From the NCBI GenBank assembly GCA_028718045.1, contig JAQUMQ010000117.1, forward strand, positions 1 through 5,461: a stretch of DNA of 5,461 nt, read 5' to 3'. The stretch comes from Actinomycetota bacterium (GTDB taxonomy: Bacteria; Actinomycetota; Humimicrobiia; Humimicrobiales; Humimicrobiaceae). This document shows, piece by piece, positions 1 through 5,278 of this stretch. Positions within the stretch are counted from its first letter, which is position 1. The number at the start of each line of letters is the position of its first letter. A model generated the notes under the pieces. It made no database searches. It worked only from the letters and a program-made list of their open reading frames with translations, and had not been told where the DNA came from. The translations under genes were made by a program, and so were the position numbers.

Positions 1-270
1 ACCTGAAATTATTTTATCAAGCTCAGGGTGAGGTCTTGGAATGACATGAGTTGCCAATACTTCGGAAACCCTTTTTGCGGCGACGGTACCGGCCTCAACC
101 GCAGATTTAACCGCTGCAACTTCACCTTGGCATATGACTGTAACGATTCCGCTTCCCACATATGCTTTTGAAATCATTATCACGTCAGCAGCCTTAACCA
201 TGGCATCCGATGCCTCTACGCCTCCGACTAATCCTTTCGTTTCTATTAAACCTATTGCTCCGTTATTCAT
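1..270 (-). CDS. BMC-H hexameric shell protein, PduA/PduJ/EutM-like (C-terminal end cut by window edge)
   Basis: This is a single-domain BMC shell protein that would form hexameric tiles of the microcompartment shell. Translation from the ATG at 270 gives 90 residues with no stop before the edge. The family features are all present: AIGLIETKGLVG (5-16), EASDAMVKAADV (19-30), the pore loop V38-G39-S40-G41, and the HVIPRPHPEL end (75-84). Family members are usually 90-100 residues, so only a few residues are missing. The GSG pore is the common form, thought to pass small polar metabolites. Cys47 replaces the usual Val in the strand after the pore (VIC instead of VIV). An AAGGAG ribosome site lies about 10 bases upstream of the ATG. 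It follows the pduP-like gene by 124 bases and is a paralogue of the shell gene at 3082-3357. The family call is secure, but the exact orthologue (PduA, PduJ or EutM) cannot be assigned. Confidence 0.96.
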   Translation of the reverse strand, partial: MNNGAIGLIETKGLVGGVEASDAMVKAADVIMISKAYVGSGIVTVICQGEVAAVKSAVEAGTVAAKRVSEVLATHVIPRPHPELDKIISG

Positions 271-394
271 TTATGCTATTCTCCTTTTTAAGAAAAAGAA
301 ACATTATTTGTTATTTTGATATCTTGTTTATATCGCAACCATTTTATTTTAATAATATACCTAAAATTTTGCTTAAAATTTTTTTTGTATAAAA

Positions 395-1831
395 TTATTT
401 TACAAAGTTCATCGAACCATAAATCGATAATCTTCTTTGTCTGGTAAACGATCTTGGTGTCGTACATCCTTCACCCGTTGCGCCTGCAATCGTCCACGAT
501 GATCCCCCGTTATGCAGATCTCCGCCTGATCTTTGAGAAGAACCGTTTACTTGTACCGTGGTTGTGTTGATTTCCTGAGCAAAATACGTAATTCTCTCGA
601 TATTCGTTGAATGAATCATTGCAGTATGTTTGAAATTATGCTCAACTCTGCATGACATCCTTACGCCTTCTTCGAATGTATTTACGATTACCATAGGCAA
701 TATGGGCATAAGTTGCTCATGCTGAACAAGAGGATGTGATTCGTTATTTGCAACAAAAACTGCAAGCCTTAAATCATCTCTGGCATTGATCCCTGCTTGT
801 TTTAAAATAGCAGCACAATTTTTGCCCATGATTTTTTTGTCAATTTCTCCATTTTTAACAACAAGATTTGTAACTCTTTGAGCTTCTTCGGCATTCAGTA
901 CAAGACAGTTGTTTTTGCCAAACTCACTTAATAATTTATCTGCAACAGACCTCATGCAGATAAGTACTTTTTCCTCATTGCAAAGGATGTTATTGTCAAA
1001 AGAAGCACCTGCAACTATTTCTCTTGCCGCCCTTGCGATATCAGCCGTATCGTCTACCAATACAGGAGGATTTCCCGGACCGGCACCTAAAACCTTCTTG
1101 CCGCTCTTCATGGCAATTTCAACTATGGCAGGACCGCCGGTAGCACAAATAAGGTTTATATCTTTGTGTGCCATGCATATGCTAGCATTGTTTATATTAG
1201 GCTCACTGGTTGAGGTTATAAGATTTTCAGGACCGCCTGCATCAACAATAGCTTTATGTACGATAAGCAAAGCATCGAGGGTAACTTTTTTAGCTGAAGG
1301 ATGAGGTAGAAATACTACCGAATTTCCTGCTGAAATCATTATAATCGTATTATTTATTATCATGGGTGCCGGATTTGTCATAGGTGTTATGGCAGCTATT
1401 ACTCCATAGGGAGCCATATCTACAGTTAAAGTTCCGTTATCAGTACAACATCTACTGTAACTTTTGATTTCAAGATCTTCAGGCCCTAAAGATCTTTCTG
1501 CAGCTACAATATTCTTTATCGTCTTGTCTTCCACTCTTCCCATACCTGTTTCTTCGACAGCCATTTTAGCCCATCTTTCTGCATTGGCTAAAGAAGCTTT
1601 CCTTATCGAGTCTACGATGCTATATCTGGCATCTCTACCCAAAACAACAAACCTTTTTTGTGCTTCTTTTGCCGCAGCAATCGCAGTTTCTATGTTGTCA
1701 AACAATGGACCGCCTTGCTGGGAACTCAAAAATCCGGGTTTTAAAGAGCCTGCATCCGCAAAATCTTTGGAAACTACATTTTCGACGACGTTTCTTACTA
1801 TTTGCTCTATTATTTTTTCATCTATGTTCAC
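395..1831 (-). CDS. pduP: CoA-acylating aldehyde dehydrogenase, PduP/EutE type, with N-terminal encapsulation peptide
   Basis: It should oxidise an aldehyde (most likely propionaldehyde) with NAD+ and CoA to the acyl-CoA inside the compartment lumen. The protein has 478 residues, close to the roughly 464 of Salmonella PduP, and looks complete. Residues 1-20 form an amphipathic helix (EKIIEQIVRNVVENVV), followed by a linker to about residue 40, the typical N-terminal encapsulation peptide. Family signatures follow: APYGVIAAITP (140-150), INNTIIMISAGNSVVF (159-174), ATGGPAIV (230-237), GAGPGNPPVLVD (249-260), the catalytic Cys284 in SFDNNILCNEEK, and the C-terminal TTPRSFTRQRR (457-467). The segment after ITP reads MTNPAPM, where I recall NPTET in PduP. 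The start is GTG at 1831, with GGGAGG five bases upstream. It lies 139 bases after pduL, which would use its acyl-CoA product and recycle the CoA. Acetaldehyde-type substrates are possible, but the aldolase nearby favours propionaldehyde. Confidence 0.95.
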   Translation of the reverse strand: MNIDEKIIEQIVRNVVENVVSKDFADAGSLKPGFLSSQQGGPLFDNIETAIAAAKEAQKRFVVLGRDARYSIVDSIRKASLANAERWAKMAVEETGMGRVEDKTIKNIVAAERSLGPEDLEIKSYSRCCTDNGTLTVDMAPYGVIAAITPMTNPAPMIINNTIIMISAGNSVVFLPHPSAKKVTLDALLIVHKAIVDAGGPENLITSTSEPNINNASICMAHKDINLICATGGPAIVEIAMKSGKKVLGAGPGNPPVLVDDTADIARAAREIVAGASFDNNILCNEEKVLICMRSVADKLLSEFGKNNCLVLNAEEAQRVTNLVVKNGEIDKKIMGKNCAAILKQAGINARDDLRLAVFVANNESHPLVQHEQLMPILPMVIVNTFEEGVRMSCRVEHNFKHTAMIHSTNIERITYFAQEINTTTVQVNGSSQRSGGDLHNGGSSWTIAGATGEGCTTPRSFTRQRRLSIYGSMNFVK

Positions 1832-1914
1832 ACTTGCCTCCCGAATAAAAATTTAAGTTAAGAATCGCAATAATAATTTAAATATTCTTGTATTTTTAAA
1901 AATCAAATATCGAC

Positions 1915-1951
1915 TTGGGTATCTTTATCTTATAAATTTAACTTTACCCAA
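1915..1951. repeat. Inverted repeat TTGGGTA/TACCCAA in the pduL-pduP spacer
   Basis: A perfect 7-base inverted repeat has arms at 1915-1921 and 1945-1951, separated by 23 A/T-rich bases. It sits between the pduL stop and the pduP start. The left arm with its flank (CTTGGGTAT) recurs in the spacer upstream of the aldolase at 4546-4553. It could be a regulator site or an RNA hairpin. There is no T-run after it in the transcribed direction, so it does not look like a terminator. Confidence 0.4.
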
Positions 1952-1970
1952 TAGCATTATTTAAAAAAAA

Positions 1971-3035
1971 TCAGCTTAATATTTTAATTCCTCTGGCTAA
2001 AGCTTCATCTTTTGCAAGAGGACTTAATATAACGTCATCTGACAGTCTTATTCCAGAAGCTTTATAATTATCCAGGTCGGCTACAGTTATTACCGTCTTT
2101 AAGGTCTTTGCAGAGCCAATATTGCCATAGCTTCCGGTTATATTCGATGATGCCGATGATGCTAAACCAACATCGCTTTGCGATGTTATATTGTTTATAT
2201 TCTTTAAAATATTGGGATCCGTAATTTCACCAGAAATACTATTGTCAGGAATGCCGGGAGGAATTTTGCTTAAATCTGCAATCGTAGACGGACCTATCGG
2301 AGCTATACATGACGCATTTACTATTTCGACTAAAGTTCCATTGACGACGTCGGCAGCATTGCCGTCATCGGTATCGATGTGCATTTCCGATACAAAATCT
2401 TTACCGACTCGTACCTGGACATTGTTAAAGGTTAAACCTTTGGGGCCGGAAACTCTTACATCGACTTCGTCATTATCTTTAATTCCGAAATAATCCGCGT
2501 CTTCCTCGCTTAAATGAATATGCCTGTTTGCCCTTATTACTCCTTCTTTTAAATAAACGGCACCTTTGGGACCGATAAGTACGCACGAAGACGTGCCTTC
2601 AAGTTTTCCGGAAGGTTTTACAGGTGCATCTATTCCAAGAATGATACAATCAGTTTTTGCCAGTTCAACCTGCGATTTATTTCTAAGCGGACCTAAAATT
2701 CTTACATTTTGAATTGCATTCAGCTTTGGACCCACTATTGTCACGGTTTCCTTGTAAGCATAATTATTAGGCTGATAAAGTTCCTTAAAAATGGTTGGCT
2801 CGTAGTCTTTTCCATAAAGCACGTCAAGATGTTCCCTGCACAGATGAACATGCTTTACCGATATGCTGCAAACAATTTTTCTATCAGAAGCTACATTTTG
2901 TGCCATTTTCAGCTTACCGTTGTTTTCGATAGATTCTGAAGTATTATCCGGTGTCTGCGAACTTGGAATTATTCCAACGCTTAATTTTTGCATTACGTTT
3001 TTAACAACGTCTTGAATTAACTTTTCAGTATCCAC
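1971..3035 (-). CDS. pduL: PduL-type phosphate propanoyltransferase with N-terminal encapsulation peptide and unusual C-terminal extension
   Basis: PduL converts propionyl-CoA plus phosphate to propionyl-phosphate and free CoA inside the compartment, allowing a kinase to make ATP and recycling the CoA that PduP needs. Residues 1-20 (TEKLIQDVVKNVMQKL) form an amphipathic encapsulation helix, followed by a polar linker to about 52. Two PTAC domains span about 53-240. The expected metal and active-site residues are visible: HVH at His62/His64, GPLRNKSQVE with Arg118 and Glu124, RHIHL with His172/His174, and MHID with His219. PduL proteins are usually about 210-230 residues, whereas this one has 354. 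The extra part is a Ser/Asn/Ile-rich linker (about 250-310) and a terminal motif (about 311-354: VITVADL, SPLAKDEALARGIKI) resembling the N-terminal motif of EutQ and some EutT/PduO proteins. The GTG start at 3035 is preceded by GAGAGG at seven bases. It lies 46 bases after a shell gene, so the two are probably cotranscribed. Confidence 0.95.
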   Translation of the reverse strand: MDTEKLIQDVVKNVMQKLSVGIIPSSQTPDNTSESIENNGKLKMAQNVASDRKIVCSISVKHVHLCREHLDVLYGKDYEPTIFKELYQPNNYAYKETVTIVGPKLNAIQNVRILGPLRNKSQVELAKTDCIILGIDAPVKPSGKLEGTSSCVLIGPKGAVYLKEGVIRANRHIHLSEEDADYFGIKDNDEVDVRVSGPKGLTFNNVQVRVGKDFVSEMHIDTDDGNAADVVNGTLVEIVNASCIAPIGPSTIADLSKIPPGIPDNSISGEITDPNILKNINNITSQSDVGLASSASSNITGSYGNIGSAKTLKTVITVADLDNYKASGIRLSDDVILSPLAKDEALARGIKILS

Positions 3036-3081
3036 CTTGATACCTCTCTGTTCAAAAATAATTTATTAATTAAACAAAAAA

Positions 3082-3357
3082 TTATTCTTGAGGAAGTATC
3101 AACGCCAATTCCTGATGAGGTCTTGGAATTACATGAACCGAAATAAGTTCCCCGACTCTTTTTGCAGCTGCGGCACCCGCATCAACAGCAGCTTTGACAG
3201 CCCCGACGTCACCTTTTACTATTACTGTGATATAAGCGGAGCCAATTCTTTCCTGTCCCATTAATGTGACATTTGCAGCTTTAACCATGGCATCTGCTGC
3301 TTCAATTGAAGCTACAAGACCTCTGGTCTCTATTAAACCTATCGCTTCTCCGTTCAT
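3082..3357 (-). CDS. BMC-H hexameric shell protein, EutM/PduA-like, with GSAY pore loop
   Basis: This complete 91-residue single-domain BMC protein would form hexameric shell tiles. It shows AIGLIETRGLVASIEAADAM (5-24), VKGDVGAVKAAVDAGAAAA (47-65) and HVIPRPHQEL (75-84), all canonical. The pore loop reads R37-I38-G39-S40-A41-Y42, where PduA-type proteins have IGSGL. The extra methyl group and bulky Tyr next to the pore could change its size or chemistry, so it may differ in permeability from the paralogue at 1-270. Its tail is short (ALILPQE). A strong AAGGAG site lies five to six bases before the ATG. It follows the aldolase by 236 bases of AT-rich spacer and precedes pduL by 46 bases. Assignment to the shell family is secure; its role as major or minor shell tile is unknown. 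Confidence 0.97.
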   Translation of the reverse strand: MNGEAIGLIETRGLVASIEAADAMVKAANVTLMGQERIGSAYITVIVKGDVGAVKAAVDAGAAAAKRVGELISVHVIPRPHQELALILPQE

Positions 3358-3365
3358 CTTTTCTC

Positions 3366-3546
3366 CTTACCTAGCTTGTCATTAAAAATATTTTTTATCT
3401 TATATTTATATATTTTTAAAACTATCTTAAATTATTGATTTTATCATCAATTCATATTTAATAAAATAAATAAAACCTTTATGTCTGTATTAACTAAGTT
3501 CATTCAAACAAAAACAACATTCGAATATACTTACCTAAGTGTCATT
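3366..3546 (-). repeat. Three dispersed copies of an AATGA(C)A..TAGGTAAG-like element
   Basis: In the spacer between the aldolase and the shell gene, the plus strand reads CTTACCTAGCTTGTCATT at 3366-3383 and CTTACCTAAGTGTCATT at 3530-3546. These differ by one missing base and about two substitutions. A weaker third copy, TTAACTAAGTTCATT, lies at 3490-3504. On the transcribed strand the copy nearest the shell gene runs into its ribosome binding site. They may be operator-like sites or remnants of a duplicated leader. Chance similarity in AT-rich DNA cannot be excluded. Confidence 0.3.
3434..3451. repeat. Small inverted repeat ATTGAT/ATCAAT
   Basis: A perfect 6-base inverted repeat with a 6-base loop (TTTATC) lies about 77 bases upstream of the shell gene start. 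It is a weak A/T-rich hairpin or small operator. There is no adjacent T-run, so it is not a terminator. Confidence 0.25.
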
Positions 3547-3593
3547 TTCTTGCCGCAAACTCTTAAATTCATATTATACATTGCTATTACATA

Positions 3594-4451
3594 TTATTTA
3601 TTATATTGTTTTAAAATATTTGTTACCGTGGATTGTATTATCTGTACAAGTTCTTTTTTAGTTAAGGTAATTTTTTCGTCATCAAAAATAAATTCCGAAT
3701 TCATGGTATTTGCTTTAGTGCTTGAATTTGCTTTAACGCCATTATCTCCATAATTAATAGTTTTATCGCCTATTTGGCAACCAGGAAAATTTTCCGTATC
3801 CATTCCCCAATCCGCTCTAAGCTTTAAGAGTTTTTTTACATTAGGCTCACTAATCGTATTTACATTGCCAATAATTTTTGCAATTACGGTAATCTTTGCA
3901 AAAAGCTCCATGCTTTCCATCCTATAATAAGCTTGAAAAACATCAGAACCCGTAGAAAGAGCGCCGTGATTTTCCAAAAGGAATACGGAACTTTCTTTCA
4001 GATATTCCCTTACGCTTTCGGGAATTTCAAACGTAGACGGAGTCCCATATTTTGTAAGAGGAATCTGCCCCAGCGAAATCACTATTTCCGGCAAAATGCA
4101 TTCGTTAAGAGGTATACCTGCCACTGCGAAAGCAGTTCCAAAAGGAGGATGGGCATGAACAACTGATGTAACTTGAGGCTTATTTTTTAAAATATCCAAA
4201 TGCATCTTTATCTCGGAAGATGGTTTTAATTCCTTTTCACCTTCAAGCTTATTTCCATCGATATCTACCTTTAAAAGCATATCCGGTGTCATGGTTCCCT
4301 TGCTTATACCTGTCGGTGTGCATATGGCATTATCTTTGTCTATTAAAACAGATACATTTCCGTCATTTGCTGCTACCCAGCCATTATTGTATATCTTATG
4401 ACATACTTCAACTATATCTGCTCTTATTTCACGTTCACTTTTTACTGCCAT
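3594..4451 (-). CDS. Class II sugar-phosphate aldolase (fuculose-/rhamnulose-1-phosphate type) with C-terminal encapsulation peptide
   Basis: It is predicted to cleave L-fuculose-1-phosphate or L-rhamnulose-1-phosphate to dihydroxyacetone phosphate and lactaldehyde, using a bound Zn2+. Numbered from the ATG at 4451 (285 residues), the family residues are: AANDGNVSV (27-35), CTPTGISKG (44-52), catalytic Glu80 in PSSE, zinc ligands His99 and His101 in VVHAHPPFGTAFAVAG, and His162 in ENHGALSTG. Escherichia coli FucA has about 215 residues. The excess here is a C-terminal linker (about 215-260, Asn/Ser/Gly/Thr-rich) and a terminal amphipathic helix (264-285, KKELVQIIQSTVTNILKQ), as seen in aldolases packaged in BMCs. 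The reading frame stays open upstream to a TTG at 4466, but that TTG overlaps the GGGAAAGG ribosome site five bases before the ATG, so the ATG is preferred. Its position among BMC genes and the encapsulation helix make it a cargo enzyme. Substrate choice between fuculose-1-P and rhamnulose-1-P cannot be made from sequence. Confidence 0.93.
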   Translation of the reverse strand: MAVKSEREIRADIVEVCHKIYNNGWVAANDGNVSVLIDKDNAICTPTGISKGTMTPDMLLKVDIDGNKLEGEKELKPSSEIKMHLDILKNKPQVTSVVHAHPPFGTAFAVAGIPLNECILPEIVISLGQIPLTKYGTPSTFEIPESVREYLKESSVFLLENHGALSTGSDVFQAYYRMESMELFAKITVIAKIIGNVNTISEPNVKKLLKLRADWGMDTENFPGCQIGDKTINYGDNGVKANSSTKANTMNSEFIFDDEKITLTKKELVQIIQSTVTNILKQYNK

Positions 4452-4456
4452 CTTAA

Positions 4457-4464
4457 CCTTTCCC
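4457..4464 (-). promoter_or_regulatory. Ribosome binding site of the aldolase gene (decides the start)
   Basis: GGGAAAGG on the minus strand ends five bases before the ATG at 4451. The alternative in-frame TTG at 4466-4464 overlaps this site and has no good site of its own. Starting at the ATG removes five residues from the longest reading frame. Confidence 0.75.
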
Positions 4465-4483
4465 AATAAATTATTTTACAATA

Positions 4484-4503
4484 TTATTAAACCTTATTAA
4501 ACC
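4484..4503 (-). repeat. Exact tandem 10-base repeat GGTTTAATAA x2 upstream of the aldolase
   Basis: Two perfect, adjacent copies of GGTTTAATAA (minus strand) occupy 4494-4503 and 4484-4493. They begin just after the predicted -10 box at 4508-4513, covering the expected transcription start and early leader. The 10-base period is about one helical turn, so two copies would face the same side of the DNA, as in tandem operator half-sites. Confidence 0.5.
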
Positions 4504-4507
4504 GTTC

Positions 4508-4537
4508 ATTTTAAAACCCAACAAAAGTCTTTGTCAA
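4508..4537 (-). promoter_or_regulatory. Predicted sigma-70/sigma-A-type promoter for the aldolase gene
   Basis: On the minus strand a perfect -35 box TTGACA (4537-4532) is separated by 18 bases from TAAAAT (4513-4508), one mismatch from TATAAT. Transcription would begin near 4501, giving a leader of about 50 bases before the ATG at 4451. It would give the aldolase and downstream genes a start independent of the pduS-pduT side. A second TTGACA at 4605-4600 has only a poorly spaced -10 (TATAGA, 20 bases away). Confidence 0.5.
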
Positions 4538-4548
4538 AATCAACCTTG

Positions 4549-4574
4549 GGTATTTTATGCTTAATACCTGGTAT
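4549..4574. repeat. Nested inverted repeats with palindrome ATACCTGGTAT
   Basis: GGTATT (4549-4554) and AATACC (4563-4568) form a 6-base inverted repeat with an 8-base loop. AATACC overlaps a second perfect palindrome, ATACC-T-GGTAT (4564-4574). The block lies about 10 to 40 bases upstream of the predicted -35 box of the aldolase promoter, a usual place for an activator or repressor site. No regulator family can be assigned. Confidence 0.4.
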
Positions 4575-4645
4575 CTATAACCTTGCTTTTAGATATCTTT
4601 GTCAACTTTGTCGAATTTTTAAGTTTTTTATTTTTTAATTTAAAT

Positions 4646-5224
4646 TCAGCATCTGCACATCGACGTTTTTATCCATTTCCATATTTCCGGGTCCGGCCCT
4701 GAAATCACTCTTGCGGCAAGCAACGCGCCATTACTTATCAAATATTGCGAAGCGACTCTTGAACCTTCATGAACTGAAGAAAGTTCTCCGCTGTAAATAT
4801 AAAAGCTGTTGACTCCGCAACCTCTCGCCAGTCTGAAATCGGTAAATTCGATATCAACGGCATCCGCGACTTCGTCTGCAGATCTTATCAGACTTGCTAT
4901 ATGCATGCTTTCTATTATAGCAATAGATCCTTTTATTTTATCATCTAATTTTCCGTATATTGCCTCTAAAACCTTTGGATTGATTGAGTTTATAATTTCC
5001 GAGCTAAAAACATGCTTTTTACCTATTTCATCGGCAACTTTCAATGAATTTTCAACGGCACTGGTTTCTCCCTCAACGATAGTCAGGTATTTCCCCGGAC
5101 AAAGCGACGAAGACATGACCAAATTAACATTTGCAGCTTTAAGCATTGCATCTGTCACGTATATACCTTTTGCGATACTTTTAAACTCGACAACAGCTAA
5201 GTTGATTTCTTTCTTTTCAAACAT
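4646..5224 (-). CDS. pduT: PduT-like trimeric shell protein with two BMC domains and Fe-S-type pore cysteine
   Basis: A 192-residue protein with two BMC domains, compared with 184 in Salmonella PduT. It should form a pseudohexameric trimer in the shell. Domain 1 (about 8-90) carries SIAKGIYVTDAMLKAANVNLV and the motif SSSLCPGKY. Its Cys42 aligns with the PduT pore cysteine that helps hold a 4Fe-4S cluster on the three-fold axis. Domain 2 (about 99-180) begins GSIAIIESMHIASLIRSADE and has the pore loop G135-C136-G137-V138. Cys136 aligns with Cys42, where I recall Ile in Salmonella PduT, so the trimer pore could present six cysteines. The tail ends MCRC (Cys190, Cys192). In known Pdu systems PduS and PduT work together and may pass electrons across the shell; the pduS-like gene ends 54 bases upstream. 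The ATG at 5224 matches the family start, but no clear ribosome site precedes it. Confidence 0.93.
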   Translation of the reverse strand: MFEKKEINLAVVEFKSIAKGIYVTDAMLKAANVNLVMSSSLCPGKYLTIVEGETSAVENSLKVADEIGKKHVFSSEIINSINPKVLEAIYGKLDDKIKGSIAIIESMHIASLIRSADEVADAVDIEFTDFRLARGCGVNSFYIYSGELSSVHEGSRVASQYLISNGALLAARVISGPDPEIWKWIKTSMCRC

Positions 5225-5234
5225 CTGTTTTTTA

Positions 5235-5246
5235 TATTTATAAATA
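5235..5246. repeat. 12-base AT palindrome upstream of pduT
   Basis: TATTTATAAATA is a perfect palindrome ending about 11 bases before the pduT-like ATG, in the place where a ribosome binding site would normally be looked for. It could be a weak hairpin or simply AT-rich spacer. Confidence 0.2.
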
Positions 5247-5278
5247 GTATTAAGCCCGGCACCCGCTCGAAAATTAAA

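Noticed and set aside
363..386. AAAATTTT-GCTT-AAAATTTT hairpin followed by a T-run
   Set aside because: The T-run is on the plus strand, opposite to all the genes here, and the stem is A/T only, so it is not a credible terminator.
134..392. Short plus-strand frames near the left edge
   Set aside because: They are antisense to the BMC-H gene and run into AT-rich spacer; the proteins have no recognisable features.
909..1856. Plus-strand open frames antisense to pduP
   Set aside because: They mirror the codons of a clear, full-length dehydrogenase with catalytic cysteine and family motifs; no independent start signals.
1860..1889. AAGAAT/ATTCTT inverted repeat upstream of pduP
   Set aside because: A 6-base A/T-rich stem with an 18-base loop is expected by chance in this spacer.
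3481..3753. 90-codon plus-strand reading frame rich in hydrophobic residues, covering the spacer and the aldolase 3' end
   Set aside because: It has no ribosome site before its ATG, about 160 bases lie antisense to the well-supported aldolase, and the hydrophobic look follows from AT-rich DNA.
4464..4466. TTG as the aldolase start
   Set aside because: It overlaps the GGGAAAGG site that serves the ATG at 4451; the ATG is the better start.
4613..4647. GAATTT/AAATTC stem at the pduT end as a terminator
   Set aside because: It has only six A/T-rich pairs and a 23-base loop, too weak for rho-independent termination.
4809..5243. 144-codon plus-strand frame antisense to the pduT-like gene
   Set aside because: The opposite strand encodes a clear two-domain BMC protein; the antisense frame shows no recognisable family.
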